Positions 16,626 to 26,673 are shown, numbered from the stretch's first letter. The stretch is DNA of 64,000 nucleotides from DASQHW01 sp963837155 (GCA_963837155.1 CAWIMB010000001.1:1054001-1118000), one strand, 5' to 3'. A program made the numbers and translations. Notes: generated by a model not told the origin, from the letters alone.

Positions 16626-16631
16626 TAGCGT
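16626..16631 (+). promoter_or_regulatory. Candidate -10 element (TAGCGT) of the first nuo operon
   Basis: TAGCGT fits TANNNT and ends 8 nt before the nuoA ATG at 16640, so the transcript would be leaderless or nearly so. It is the only good -10-like sequence in the 70-nt gap between the divergent gene and nuoA. No Shine-Dalgarno sequence is clear. Confidence 0.4.
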
Positions 16632-16639
16632 CTCGGAAG

Positions 16640-17089
16640 ATGGCTGACTACCTGCCGATCCTGGTGATGGCCGGGGTGGTGGTCGCGTTCGTCTCGCTCT
16701 CGTTCATCGCGTCGCAGCTGCTTGCGCCACAACGTCCGAATGCGGCGAAGCAGGCGCCGTACGAGTGCGGCATCGTGCCCGAGTCCGAACCGGCCGAGCG
16801 CTTCCCGGTGAAGTTCTATCTCGTCGCGATGAGCTTCATCGTGCTCGACGTCGAGATCGTGTTCCTCTATCCGTTCTCGATCGTGTTTCGCGGACTGGGC
16901 TTGTTCGGCCTCGTCGCGATGGGTGTGTTCGTGCTCGTGTTGCTCGTGCCGTTCGCGTACCTGCTGTCGGTCGGCGCGCTGGACTGGGCTCCCGTGCGCG
17001 ACATCGTGCATCGCATGCCGGGACCACTGCTGCGCACCAAGCGTGCGATGCTCGATCCCGCGGACGCGGAGAAGGAAGCAGCCGCGTAG
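16640..17089 (+). CDS. nuoA: NADH-quinone oxidoreductase subunit A (complex I, copy 1)
   Basis: Three-span membrane subunit at the junction of the arms of complex I. The 149-residue protein has the family's first-loop signature APYECGIVPES and FPVKFYLVAMSFIVLDVEIVF (conserved acidic residues in span 2). It has about 25 extra C-terminal residues compared with the usual length. ATG 16640 is the first gene of a complete 14-gene operon in canonical order, and its stop overlaps the nuoB GTG. Confidence 0.94.
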   Translation: MADYLPILVMAGVVVAFVSLSFIASQLLAPQRPNAAKQAPYECGIVPESEPAERFPVKFYLVAMSFIVLDVEIVFLYPFSIVFRGLGLFGLVAMGVFVLVLLVPFAYLLSVGALDWAPVRDIVHRMPGPLLRTKRAMLDPADAEKEAAA

Positions 17090-17628
17090 TGGGTCTCGAT
17101 CAAGTCCCGCACAACTTCCTGACGGCCCGGCTCGAAGATGTCGTCCGTTGGGGTCGTCGCAACTCGGTGTTTCCCGCGACGTTCGGTCTCGCGTGCTGCG
17201 CACTCGAGATGATGGCAGCCGGCGCCCCGCACTACGACCTGGCTCGCTTCGGCATGGAAGTGTTCCGCGCGTCGCCGCGCCAGGCCGACCTGATGATCGT
17301 TGCCGGCCGGCTCTCGCAGAAGATGGCGCCCGTGCTGCGGCAGGTGTACGACCAGATGGTCGAACCGAAGTGGGTGATCTCGATGGGTGTCTGCGCGAGC
17401 AGTGGCGGGATGTTCAACAACTACGCGCTCGTGCAGGGTGTCGATCAGATCGTGCCCGTCGACGTCTATGTGCCCGGCTGCCCGCCCGGTCCCGAGACGC
17501 TGATGCACGGCATCCTCACGTTGCACGAACAGATCCGTTCCGGTGAGTTGCTGCGTCGCCGAGAGGCGTCCGCGACCGGCGGTGCAGGGATCGATCTCGG
17601 CCGCGAACCCGTGACGACGAACTCCTGA
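17089..17628 (+). CDS. nuoB: NADH-quinone oxidoreductase subunit B (copy 1)
   Basis: Carries cluster N2, the last iron-sulfur cluster before quinone. All four ligands are visible: tandem Cys in GLACCALEMM, Cys in GVCASSGG, and Cys in VPGCPPGPE. The 179-residue protein starts at GTG 17089 in the nuoA stop. The C-terminal tail after EQIRSGELL is short and polar. It forms the quinone site with NuoD. Confidence 0.95.
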   Translation: MGLDQVPHNFLTARLEDVVRWGRRNSVFPATFGLACCALEMMAAGAPHYDLARFGMEVFRASPRQADLMIVAGRLSQKMAPVLRQVYDQMVEPKWVISMGVCASSGGMFNNYALVQGVDQIVPVDVYVPGCPPGPETLMHGILTLHEQIRSGELLRRREASATGGAGIDLGREPVTTNS

Positions 17629-17652
17629 GCATCCGGAACGAAGGCGACTGCG

Positions 17653-18219
17653 ATGGCCGACGACAACGCTCGTGAAGAAGATCACGAGGGCGAGCCGATC
17701 GCCGGGACCCCGATCGCTGATGAGGTCGCGGCCACGCTCGTCGAGAAGTTCCCAAGCAGCATCGCCGTCGAGAGCCACGGTCAAAGCGTCGTCTATGTCG
17801 AGCGGGCTGCGCTCGCCGACGTCGCGCTTTTCCTGCGCGACGAGCAGCAGTTCACGATGTGTGTCGACATCACGGCGGTCGACCACTTGCTGACCGGGAG
17901 TCGCCATCGTCCGCCCGGCGTGGTGCTCGAGCGCTTCGAGGTCGTCGTCAACTTTCTCTCGCATCCGCGCAACCGGCGCGTGCGCGTGATCTGCCAGGTT
18001 CCCGCCGACGACCCGACGGTGCCGTCGCTCACGGGCGTCTACATGGGCACCAACTTCCCGGAGCGCGAGACCTTCGATCTCTACGGCATCACGTTCGACG
18101 GACATCCCGATCTCACGCGCATCCTCATGCCCGACGACTGGCACGGCTTCCCGCTCCGCAAGGACGACGCTCCCGGCCGCGTCCCCGTCACGTTCAAGGG
18201 AGACCCGAGCCCGCGATGA
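17653..18219 (+). CDS. nuoC: NADH-quinone oxidoreductase subunit C (copy 1)
   Basis: The 30-kDa peripheral-arm subunit, 188 residues, separate from NuoD. The signature ERETFDLYGITFDGHPDLTR and the ending FPLRKDD are typical. The first 25 residues are acidic and variable. It begins 24 nt after nuoB, the largest gap of the operon's first half, and its stop overlaps the nuoD ATG by 3 bp. Confidence 0.93.
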   Translation: MADDNAREEDHEGEPIAGTPIADEVAATLVEKFPSSIAVESHGQSVVYVERAALADVALFLRDEQQFTMCVDITAVDHLLTGSRHRPPGVVLERFEVVVNFLSHPRNRRVRVICQVPADDPTVPSLTGVYMGTNFPERETFDLYGITFDGHPDLTRILMPDDWHGFPLRKDDAPGRVPVTFKGDPSPR

Positions 18220-19523
18220 GTGATCTCCGGCACGACGCAGAAGAGGAACGGCTCGAGCGGCAGACCGACGAGGGCAGCCAGGAGCTCCGCAGGCTGTCAC
18301 GCACGCGCGAGGTCGTGCTCACCGGCGGCGGCATGTGGCCCGAGGACGAGCTCGGCGACACGATGATCATCAACATGGGTCCGCAGCACCCGTCGACGCA
18401 CGGAGTGCTGCGGCTCATGATGGAGCTCGACGGCGAGGACGTGCTGCTGATCAAGCCCGTCATCGGTTACCTGCACACCGGCATGGAGAAGACCGGCGAG
18501 GAGCTCACGTACGTCCAGGGCACCACCAACGTGACGCGCATGGACTACACGTCGAACTTCTCGAACGAGCTGGTGTACTCGCTCGCGGTCGAGAAGCTGC
18601 TCGACGTCGATGCGCAGATCCCGCCGCGCGCGCAATGGATCCGGATGATGATGTGCGAGCTCGGCCGCATGGCGTCGCATCTCCTGTTCCAGGCGACGAA
18701 CGGGCTGGACCTCGGCGCATTGTCGATGATCCTGTACGGCTGGCGCGAGCGCGAGGAATGCCTGCGGTTCTTCGAGTACGTCACCGGGCTGCGCATGAAC
18801 TGCAACTACATCCGGCCCGGCGGCGTCGCGGCTGACCTTCCCGACGGCTGGGAAGACCGCGTGCTCGAGGTGTGCGACGCCGTCGAAGCCGGCGTCAACG
18901 ACTACGACCAGCTGCTGTCGGAGAACCCGATCTGGCGCCAACGCACGATCGGCATCGGCGTGATCACCACCGAGGAGTGTCTCGAGCGCAGCATCACCGG
19001 TCCGATCCTACGGTCGACCGGCTTCGCGTGGGACCTCCGCAAGTCCCAGCCCTACCTGCCGTACGACCAAGTCGACTTCGACGTGATCTACACAGACAAC
19101 GGCGACGTGTTCGATCGCTACCGCATTCGCCTCTGGGAAATCCTCGAGTCGGTGAAGATCGTGCGGCAGTGTGTGGAGAAGATGCCGCCGGGCGACTACC
19201 GCGTGCAGGACAAGAAGATCACGCCGCCGCCGCGCGCTCGCATCGACGAGTCGATGGAAGCGCTGATCCACCACTTCAAGCTGTTCACCGAGGGCTTCAA
19301 GGTGCCGCCCGGCGAGACGTACGTGACCGTCGAGTCGCCGCGTGGCGAAATCGGCTGCTACATGGTGAGCGACGGCTCCGGCAAACCCGCGCGGATGCAC
19401 ATTCGCGGGCCGTCGTTCTACAACCTCCAGTCGATTGACGCGATGGGCTCGAACAGCCTCGTGGCGGACGCGGTCGCAATCGTGTCGAGTATCGACCCGA
19501 TCATGGGCGAGGTGGATCGATGA
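18216..19523 (+). CDS. nuoD: NADH-quinone oxidoreductase subunit D (copy 1)
   Basis: The 49-kDa subunit that with NuoB forms the quinone-binding cavity; 435 residues. GPQHPSTHGVLRL holds the quinone-site His, and the C-terminus IDPIMGEVDR is typical. The N-terminal 45 residues are charged and extend beyond the family core. At the position of the methylated Arg of the mitochondrial subunit (HRGTEKL) this protein has Thr88 (GYLHTGMEKT), as in other actinobacterial 14-subunit enzymes; compare NuoD of copy 2. Confidence 0.95.
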   Translation: MSDLRHDAEEERLERQTDEGSQELRRLSRTREVVLTGGGMWPEDELGDTMIINMGPQHPSTHGVLRLMMELDGEDVLLIKPVIGYLHTGMEKTGEELTYVQGTTNVTRMDYTSNFSNELVYSLAVEKLLDVDAQIPPRAQWIRMMMCELGRMASHLLFQATNGLDLGALSMILYGWREREECLRFFEYVTGLRMNCNYIRPGGVAADLPDGWEDRVLEVCDAVEAGVNDYDQLLSENPIWRQRTIGIGVITTEECLERSITGPILRSTGFAWDLRKSQPYLPYDQVDFDVIYTDNGDVFDRYRIRLWEILESVKIVRQCVEKMPPGDYRVQDKKITPPPRARIDESMEALIHHFKLFTEGFKVPPGETYVTVESPRGEIGCYMVSDGSGKPARMHIRGPSFYNLQSIDAMGSNSLVADAVAIVSSIDPIMGEVDR

Positions 19524-19996
19524 ACCGCGTGCGGGCCGAAGAGATCGTCGCGCGCTACCCGCGCCCCAAGTCGGCCATCCTGCCGCTCGCGCATCTCGCG
19601 CAGGACGAAGACGGCTGGCTCACAGATGTCGCGATGGAAGAGATCGCCGCGCTCACCGGCGTGACCGCGGCCGATGTGCTCGGAACGTGCTCGTTCTACA
19701 CAATGTTCAAGCGCCGCCCGTGCGGGAAGCTCATCGTGTCGGTGTGCACGAACGTGACGTGCCTGGTGACGGGTGGGCCCGAGATCTTCGAGCACCTCGA
19801 GGGGCGCTACGCGACCGACGCCGACGTGACGGTCGAGGAGGTCGAATGCATCGCGGCGTGCGGAGGCGCGCCCGCGCTGCAGGTCAACTACGAGTTCCAC
19901 GAAAACGTCACGCCGACGTCGGCGGAGCAACTCGTCGAGGAGTACAAGCACGGCACGCGGACGCCGCGCACGGCATCCGGAGCCCACGTTGGCTGA
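19520..19996 (+). CDS. nuoE: NADH-quinone oxidoreductase subunit E (copy 1)
   Basis: The 24-kDa subunit with [2Fe-2S] cluster N1a. Ligands are the Cys pair in VCTNVTC and the pair in ECIAACGG. The 158-residue protein includes the thioredoxin-like fold typical of the family. ATG 19520 overlaps the nuoD stop. It belongs to the NADH-oxidising EFG module that the second complex I operon lacks. Confidence 0.95.
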   Translation: MNRVRAEEIVARYPRPKSAILPLAHLAQDEDGWLTDVAMEEIAALTGVTAADVLGTCSFYTMFKRRPCGKLIVSVCTNVTCLVTGGPEIFEHLEGRYATDADVTVEEVECIAACGGAPALQVNYEFHENVTPTSAEQLVEEYKHGTRTPRTASGAHVG

Positions 19997-21294
19997 AGAG
20001 ACGCGGATCATCACGCGGCGGTTGCACGACCGTCCCGACGACTCGTGGACGGTCCGAGGCGCGAACGCCACCGGCGCGTACGAGGTGCTCACAGACGTGC
20101 TGCGCGCTCGGTGACCCGGCGAACATTCAGGAGCAGGTGAAGCTGTCTGGCCTCCGGGGCCGCGGCGGCGCCGGTTTCCCGACCGCGCAGAAATGGTCAT
20201 TCCTGCCGCCGAACTCGTTCCCGCGCTATCTCGTGGTGAACGCCGACGAAGGTGAGCCGTCGACGTTCAAGGACCGCATGCTCGTCGAGCGCGATCCGCA
20301 CCAGTTGATCGAAGGCATCGTGATCGCCGCGTACGCGATCCAGTGCAACCTCGCGTTCATCTACCTGCGCGGTGAATTCGCGCTCGGCTACGACCGCCTC
20401 ATGCAGGCGATCGCCGACGCGCGCACGCTCGGCTTCCTCGGCACGAACATCCAAGGCTCCGGATTCGACATCGACCTGGTCGTGCACCGCGGCGCGGGTG
20501 CGTATATCTGCGGTGAGGAGACCGGCTTGCTCGAGTCGCTCGAGGGCGAGCGCGGCATGCCACGCATCCGGCCGCCGTTCCCGGCCATCGAAGGGCTGTA
20601 CGCGAAGCCGACGGTCGTCAACAACGTCGAGACACTCGCAACGCTGCCACACATCATCAAGATGGGCGGCGCCGAGTACGCCAAACTCGGCGTGAACCGC
20701 TCGACCGGTACGCGCCTGTTCTCGGTCTCCGGACATGTGCGCCGGCCCGCCAACTACGAGGTCGAGTTGGGGATGAGCTTCCGCGACCTCATCTTCGACC
20801 TCGCCGGCGGTGTGCCCGAAGACCGCGCGATCAAGTTCTTCATCCCCGGCGGCGCATCGTCGCAATGGTTGCTCGGCACCGACGAGCATCTCGACGCTCC
20901 ACTCGACATGGACTTCGTGCAACAGACGTTCGGGGTGATGCTGGGCTCGGGGGCGATCATGGTCTACGACGAGACCGTCGACCCGCTACTCGTTGCCTGG
21001 CGGCTCGCGAAGTTCTTCGCCCACGAGTCGTGCGGGAAGTGCACCCCGTGCCGGGAGGGAGCCGGCTGGATCGAAAAGGTGCTGTATCGCATGTCGCACG
21101 GGCTCGGGCGCCCTGAAGACCTCGACCTGCTGTTCGACGTCGGCGACAACATCTCTCCGGGCGTGATGAACGCACCGTTCATCCAGACGACGATCTGTCC
21201 GCTCGGGCCGTCCACGGTGAGCTGCATCGCGAGCCTCCATAAGTACTTCCGCGCCGAGATCGAACAGCGGCTCGCTGTCGGAGTTCCCACGTGA
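19989..21294 (+). CDS. nuoF: NADH-quinone oxidoreductase subunit F (copy 1), reading frame broken once
   Basis: NuoF binds FMN and NADH and cluster N3. GLRGRGGAGFPTAQKW, GAGAYICGEETGLLESLEG, and the cluster motifs ESCGKCTPCREG plus TICPLG are all intact. The start is TTG 19989 inside the nuoE end; that frame stops at 20112. The downstream frame takes over in the CG run 20102-20107, where restoring one CG gives VLRALGDPANIQEQV and a 435-residue protein. The catalytic part is complete, so the break is most likely a consensus error. Confidence 0.9.
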
Positions 21295-23912
21295 CGGCCA
21301 CTGAGTCGCAGAAGACCACCGTGACGGTGACCGTCGACGGTGTGTCGTTCGAGGCCAAGCCGGGTGAGCTCGTGATCAAGGCCGCCCAGGAACACGGGAT
21401 CTATATCCCGCGCTTCTGCTGGCACGAGCGCATGAAACCCGTCGGCATGTGCCGCATGTGTCTCGTCGAGATCGACGGTGTGCGCGGCTTCCCGCCCGCG
21501 TGCACGACGCCGGTTGCCGACGGCATGGTCGTGCACAGCCAGAACGAGAAGGTCAAGAAGATCCAGGACGGTGTCCTCGAGTTCCTGCTGATCAACCATC
21601 CGCTCGACTGCCCGGTGTGTGACCGAGGCGGCGAATGCCCGTTGCAGGATCAGACGCTGGCATTCGGGCCGGGCGAGTCCCGGTTCGTCGAGGAGAAGCG
21701 TCATTTTCCCAAGCCGATCCCGCTGTCGGAGCTGGTGTTGCTCGACCGCGAGCGCTGCATCCAGTGCGCGCGCTGCACGCGGTTCGCCGACGAGATCGCG
21801 GGAGACAAGCTGATCGACTTCGTCGATCGGGGCGAGCACACGCAAGTGCTCAACTTCGAGAACGAGCCCTTCGACTCGTATTTCTCCGGCAACACCGTGC
21901 AGATCTGCCCGGTTGGCGCGCTGACCGCGACCCAGTACCGGTTCCGGGCGCGCCCGTGGGATCTGTCGACGGTCGAGACGTCGTGTACGACGTGTTCGGT
22001 GCACTGCCGGGGTGCCCTGCAGTCTTCGTCGAACCGGCTCGTTCGCCTGCTCGCGGTCGACTCCGAACCGGTGAATCACGGTTGGCTGTGCGACAAGGGG
22101 CGCTACGGGATCGAGTGGGTGCACGCCGACGATCGCATCCGCGAACCGCAAGTGCGCGCGGCGGGAGATCTCAAGGAAGTGTCGTGGCCCGACGCCCTCG
22201 ATGCTGCAGCGGAGCACATCAGCGCGGCGAGGAAGAAGCGCGGCGCGGGAGCGATCGCGCTGCTCGGCGGTGCGCGCGGCACGAATGAGGATGCGTACGC
22301 GTGGGCAATGCTCGCCAAGGGTGTGATTCGCACCGATCACGTCGACGCGCAGATGGGCGACGGCCTTCCGGCTGAATTCGTGCTCGGGATGCCGCGCGCC
22401 GAGATCGCCGACGTCGACCGGGCGAGCGCGATCGTGCTTCTCGCCGGCGACCTCGAGGAAGAGGTTCCGGTGCTCGCCCTGCGCGTACGGCGCGCGATCG
22501 TCGAGCTCGGGGTGCCCCTCGTCGACTGCGCACCGGTCGAGCACAAGCTCTCGCAGTACGCGAAGGTCGTCGCCCGGCCGGTGCCCGGTGAGGCGCTTCC
22601 TGAGCACGTGCGCGGACAGATCGCCGACGCGGGGGAGGGCCGTGACGGCCCGGTGGTCGTCATTGTCGGGCGCGCCAATCTCGCGGCGCGTCCCGACGCG
22701 GTCGTCGCCAGCGCGGCGACGCTTGCCGGCACGAACACGCGGTTCCTCTCGGCACTGCGTCGCGCGAACGTGCACGGCGCGCTCGACGCAGGCCTCGCGC
22801 CCGGGTTCCTCCCCGGTCGCGTCACGCTCGAGACGGGCCGGGACTGGTTCACCCGGCGCTGGGGAGGAGTGCCGAAGGATCGCGGCCGGGACGCGGAGGG
22901 AATTCTCCGCGCCGCCGCCGACGGAGAGCTCGACGTGCTGATCCTCCTCGGCGCCGACCCCATCGCAGACTTCCCGGACGCCGCGCTCGCCAAGGAAGCG
23001 CTGATGATGGTGCCGACGGTGATCGCGATCGACGCGTTTCTGTCCGCGTCGACCCAGCGCGCCGACGTCTTCCTGCCGTGCACGCTGTGGGGCGAGAAGG
23101 CCGGCAGTGTGGGCAACCTCGAAGGTCGCGTCCAGCGTCTCGGACGCAAGGTCGCGCCCGAGGGCACGGCGATGGACGACTGGCGGATCGCGCTCGAGCT
23201 CGCGGCCCGGCTCGGTCACGACATCGATCTTGCGACGGTCGACGAGGTCACCGATGCGCTGTCGGCCGCGGCGCCCGCGTTCGCAGGGGTGAGCGCCGCG
23301 TTGCTGCAGCGCGCACGCGACGGTGTCGTCGTGCCCCTCAGGGAGCACCGTGACGAGCTCGTGCTCCGGGCTCGCGACCTGTCGATCCTCGCCGAGGACG
23401 GTCAAGGAACCAGCTGGGACCCGATCAAGGTCGAAGGGGTTTCGCCCGACCCGGCGGATGGGCCGCGGGAGGGGACCGAGGTCGTCGAGGAGGCCAAGCA
23501 GGCGGCCGACGCCACTACCGCGCCCGACGTGCCCGCGCTGCACGCGTGGGACGCGAAGCCACCAAGCACCGACGCTCCCGGCCGCGACGCGTACGCTCTG
23601 CGACTCGTGGCGGGCCGCACCCTCTACGACCACAGCCGTATCGCGGTCGAGACCCCCGTCCTCGAGCGACTCACCCCCGCGGCTGGCGTCCTGCACGTCA
23701 ACCCGAACGACGCCGGCCGCATCGGCGCCGAGCGGGGGAGCGAGGTCCGCGTCACCACGGCGCGCGGCTCGCATGTGCTCACGCTCGAACCTGACCCGCG
23801 TGTTCCTCCCGGGAGCGCGCGCTACGACTTCACCGCCGACGGCCAAGGTCCGGCCTTGATGATCGATGCGACATCACCAGTCACCGACCTGCGAGTGGAG
23901 TCGATCAGGTGA
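21291..23912 (+). CDS. nuoG: NADH-quinone oxidoreductase subunit G (copy 1)
   Basis: The largest peripheral subunit, 873 residues. The N-terminus has the [2Fe-2S] ligands (FCWHERMKPVGMCRMC), the His/Cys cluster (DCPVCDRGGECPLQD), and the 4Fe-4S set (RCIQCARC, QICPVGA). A further CTTCSVHC with a distant Cys (GWLCDKGR) could hold the N7 cluster found in E. coli and Thermus. The rest is a degenerate molybdopterin-oxidoreductase fold without cofactor. GTG 21291 overlaps the nuoF stop. Confidence 0.94.
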   Translation: MTATESQKTTVTVTVDGVSFEAKPGELVIKAAQEHGIYIPRFCWHERMKPVGMCRMCLVEIDGVRGFPPACTTPVADGMVVHSQNEKVKKIQDGVLEFLLINHPLDCPVCDRGGECPLQDQTLAFGPGESRFVEEKRHFPKPIPLSELVLLDRERCIQCARCTRFADEIAGDKLIDFVDRGEHTQVLNFENEPFDSYFSGNTVQICPVGALTATQYRFRARPWDLSTVETSCTTCSVHCRGALQSSSNRLVRLLAVDSEPVNHGWLCDKGRYGIEWVHADDRIREPQVRAAGDLKEVSWPDALDAAAEHISAARKKRGAGAIALLGGARGTNEDAYAWAMLAKGVIRTDHVDAQMGDGLPAEFVLGMPRAEIADVDRASAIVLLAGDLEEEVPVLALRVRRAIVELGVPLVDCAPVEHKLSQYAKVVARPVPGEALPEHVRGQIADAGEGRDGPVVVIVGRANLAARPDAVVASAATLAGTNTRFLSALRRANVHGALDAGLAPGFLPGRVTLETGRDWFTRRWGGVPKDRGRDAEGILRAAADGELDVLILLGADPIADFPDAALAKEALMMVPTVIAIDAFLSASTQRADVFLPCTLWGEKAGSVGNLEGRVQRLGRKVAPEGTAMDDWRIALELAARLGHDIDLATVDEVTDALSAAAPAFAGVSAALLQRARDGVVVPLREHRDELVLRARDLSILAEDGQGTSWDPIKVEGVSPDPADGPREGTEVVEEAKQAADATTAPDVPALHAWDAKPPSTDAPGRDAYALRLVAGRTLYDHSRIAVETPVLERLTPAAGVLHVNPNDAGRIGAERGSEVRVTTARGSHVLTLEPDPRVPPGSARYDFTADGQGPALMIDATSPVTDLRVESIR

Positions 23913-25123
23913 ACGGCCTGCTCGCGCTCGATCCGCTGTTCAACAGCGGGGTCACGTTGTCGGTGTTCTTCGTCGTCCTGATCAAGGTCGTCGCCGCGTT
24001 CGTGATCCTTCTCGTCGCGGTGATGCTGTACATCTGGGCGCTGCGCAAGGTCATCGCCGACATGCAGAACCGCATCGGGCCGAATCGGGCGGGCCCGTAC
24101 GGCGTTCTGCAGACCCTCGCCGACGGCATCAAGCTGTTCTTCAAGGAACAGTCGATCCCGAGCTCGGCCGACCGACCGGTGTTCCGGCTCGCGCCCTATC
24201 TGTCGATCATGCCCGCGTTCTTGATGTTCTGTGTCGTACCGATCGGCGGCCGACCCTCGGACGGCACCGTCTCGATCCTGGGGCACCGCACGTTCCTCCA
24301 GGTTGCCGATCTGCCGATCGGTGCGCTGTTCATCCTCGCGATGTCGGGCCTCGGCGTGTACGGCGTGATGCTCGCCGGCTGGTCGTCGGGATCGAAGTAC
24401 CCACTCCTGGGATCGGTGCGCGCGTCCGCGCAGCTCCTCTCGTACGAGGCCGCGTTCGGTCTCGCGATCCTCGCCGTGCTCATCCAGGCGAACTCGCTGT
24501 CGACGCATGACATCGTGAGCGCGCAGATGGGTACGGGCTGGCACACGATCATCTCCGACGCCTACTGGCCGCGCACGGTCGTCGCGTTCGTGATCTTCCT
24601 CATCGCGGCGACCGCCGAGGTGAATCACCCGCCGTTCGATCTCGTCGAAGCCGAACAGGAGCTGGTTGGCGGCTTCCATACCGAGTACACGGGCATACGC
24701 TTCGCGATCTTCTTCCTCGCCGAGTTCATGAACGTGATCACGATGTCGGCGATCGCCGTGACCTTGTTCCTCGGCGGTCCCTCGGGGCCGGGCATCGGTA
24801 CGAACGGCGGCTTCGTCAACACGTGGATCGTGCCGGTCTTCTGGTTCCTCGTGAAGTTGCTCGCGTTGCTGTTCGCGACGGTGTGGGTGCGCGCGTCGCT
24901 GCCCCGTATGCGCTACGACCGTCTGATGTCCCTCGGCTGGAAGTGGCTGATCGAGATCGCGATCCTCTGGGTGCTCGTCACCGCCGCGCTGCAAGTCGGC
25001 AAGGATCAAGACTGGAATCTCTTGGTCACCGCCGTGGTGACGGTGGGCATCGCGGTCGTCGCGTGGCTGATGCTGTACGCCTCGATCCCACGGTCGGGCG
25101 AGCAGTTGGAGGAGTTCCGCTGA
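23909..25123 (+). CDS. nuoH: NADH-quinone oxidoreductase subunit H (copy 1)
   Basis: Eight-span membrane subunit that lines the quinone channel. MQNRIGPNRAGPYGVLQTLADGIK is shortened here to its core NRIGPNRAGPYG; NHPPFDLVEAEQELVGGFHTEY is the conserved acidic loop. The 404-residue protein is somewhat longer than usual at its C-terminus. GTG 23909 overlaps the nuoG stop by 4 bp and its stop overlaps the nuoI ATG. Confidence 0.95.
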   Translation: MNGLLALDPLFNSGVTLSVFFVVLIKVVAAFVILLVAVMLYIWALRKVIADMQNRIGPNRAGPYGVLQTLADGIKLFFKEQSIPSSADRPVFRLAPYLSIMPAFLMFCVVPIGGRPSDGTVSILGHRTFLQVADLPIGALFILAMSGLGVYGVMLAGWSSGSKYPLLGSVRASAQLLSYEAAFGLAILAVLIQANSLSTHDIVSAQMGTGWHTIISDAYWPRTVVAFVIFLIAATAEVNHPPFDLVEAEQELVGGFHTEYTGIRFAIFFLAEFMNVITMSAIAVTLFLGGPSGPGIGTNGGFVNTWIVPVFWFLVKLLALLFATVWVRASLPRMRYDRLMSLGWKWLIEIAILWVLVTAALQVGKDQDWNLLVTAVVTVGIAVVAWLMLYASIPRSGEQLEEFR

Positions 25124-25767
25124 TGGGCCGTCTCTCCGGATTCCTCGTCACGCTCCGCCAGATGGGCAAGCCGCGTCTCACATCGCAGTTCCCCCACGAG
25201 AAGCATCCGAAGCCGACGCGTCTCCACGGCCGCCATGTCCTCAATCGCTACGAGGACGGCATGGAAAAGTGCATCGGCTGCGAGTTGTGCGCGGGCGTGT
25301 GCCCCGCGCGGTGCATCTACGTGCGCGGGGCCGACAATCCGATCGACGATCCCGTCTCTCCGGGAGAGCGTTACGGGTTCGTCTACGAAATCAACTACCT
25401 GCGCTGCATCCACTGCGACCTGTGCGTCGAAGCATGCCCGACCGAAGCGATCACGGAGACCAAGCTGTTCGAGTTCTCATTCACGGATCGCAACGACGCC
25501 ATCTACACGAAGGAGCAACTGCTGGTCGACGACAACGGTCGCGCCAAACGGCTGCCGTGGGAGCTGTGGCTCGGCGACGAGGACGACCACACGAGCGCGT
25601 GGGCGCGCGTGACGTCGCCATCGGGGTCGGCGGCGTACGAAGGCCGAGTGAACTGGTCCGGCGAGCTGGGATTCGGTGTTCGCCCGCCCGAGCGCGGGCA
25701 GAGCGACCTCGTCGACGGCGACGAGCTCGACGAGCCGCACTTCGATGAGAAGGACCCTTACAGCTGA
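25123..25767 (+). CDS. nuoI: NADH-quinone oxidoreductase subunit I (copy 1)
   Basis: The 23-kDa ferredoxin-like subunit holding clusters N6a and N6b. Two CXXCXXCXXXCP sets are present: KCIGCELCAGVCPARC and RCIHCDLCVEACPTEA. The 214-residue protein has an acidic C-terminal tail of about 60 residues beyond the second cluster. ATG 25123 sits in the nuoH stop. Confidence 0.95.
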   Translation: MGRLSGFLVTLRQMGKPRLTSQFPHEKHPKPTRLHGRHVLNRYEDGMEKCIGCELCAGVCPARCIYVRGADNPIDDPVSPGERYGFVYEINYLRCIHCDLCVEACPTEAITETKLFEFSFTDRNDAIYTKEQLLVDDNGRAKRLPWELWLGDEDDHTSAWARVTSPSGSAAYEGRVNWSGELGFGVRPPERGQSDLVDGDELDEPHFDEKDPYS

Positions 25768-25783
25768 TGGCGGAGCCATAGCG

Positions 25784-26357
25784 ATGGAAGCCGCCGTCTT
25801 CTTCGTGTGCGCCGCGGTGATCCTCGCGGGCGCGTTCGGCGTGGTCCTCACGCGTAACCCCGTGCATTCGGCGCTGTTCCTGCTCGTGACGCTCGTCGGT
25901 GTGGCGGTGTTGTTCCTCCAGCTGCACGCGGCCCTCGTCGCGGCGATCCAGATCGTCGTCTACGCGAGCGCGATCGTGGTGTTGTTCTTGTTCGTGATCA
26001 CACTGCTCGGTGTCGACCGGCACGAGCGGCTGTCCGACCCCCACCGCTTCCAGCGCCCGGCCGCAGTGGTGTTCGGCACGTTGATGGTCGTGCAGATCAT
26101 CGTGATCGCCGGCCGCCACTGGACGACGGGTGCGCGATCTACCCGTGCACCGCTCGACCCGGAACGCACCGGCAACGTCGAGCGGCTCGCCGCGCACGTT
26201 GTTCACCGACTACATCTGGGCGTTCGAGATCACGGCCGTATTGCTCGTCATCGCGGTCGTCGGCGGTGTCGTGCTCGCCCGGCGCAGCGGGCAGCGACCG
26301 GGCGGCGCACCAGTGGTCAGCGCGACGGCCGCAGAGCCCGTGGAGACGGACGCGTGA
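25784..26357 (+). CDS. nuoJ: NADH-quinone oxidoreductase subunit J (copy 1), reading frame broken once
   Basis: Five-span membrane subunit. VLTRNPVHSALFLLVTLVG and IQIVVYASAIVVLFLFVITLL are the conserved spans 1-3. The last span (TDYIWAFEITAVLLVIAVVG) is in another frame; the change occurs in the CG run 26190-26195. Restoring one CG gives ERLAARTLFTDY and 191 residues. The start at ATG 25784 is chosen because an earlier ATG runs into a stop within five codons. The stop overlaps the nuoK GTG. Confidence 0.88.
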
Positions 26358-26671
26358 TCGGCGCAGTCGACATCACCCCGACGTACTACCTCGTGCTCGC
26401 GTCGATCCTGTTCACGATCGGCGGCGTCGGCCTGCTCGTCCGGCGCAACACGCTGGTGATGTTCATGTGCATCGAGTTGATGCTCAACGCAGCGAACCTC
26501 ACGTTCGTGTCCTACGCCAGAGCCCTCAACGACATCAGCGGGCAAGTGATCGTGTTCTTCACGCTCGTCGTTGCGGCCGCCGAGGTCGCGGTCGGCCTCG
26601 CGATCATCGTGGCCATCTTCCGGCGCCGACAGGATGTCACCGCCGACGACGTCGACCTCCTGAAGGGCTAA
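26354..26671 (+). CDS. nuoK: NADH-quinone oxidoreductase subunit K (copy 1)
   Basis: Small three-span antiporter-module subunit, 105 residues. FMCIELMLNAANLTFV holds the conserved membrane Glu of span 2, and VVAAAEVAVGLAIIV the second Glu. GTG 26354 overlaps the nuoJ stop by 4 bp. Confidence 0.94.
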   Translation: MIGAVDITPTYYLVLASILFTIGGVGLLVRRNTLVMFMCIELMLNAANLTFVSYARALNDISGQVIVFFTLVVAAAEVAVGLAIIVAIFRRRQDVTADDVDLLKG

Positions 26672-26673
26672 CG

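Noticed and set aside
20964..23846. A 960-codon open frame on the minus strand opposite nuoF/nuoG
   Set aside because: It lies entirely opposite two well-supported complex I genes, is Arg- and His-rich without any domain, and is the mirror-frame artefact expected at this GC content. Many similar long antisense frames were dropped for the same reason.
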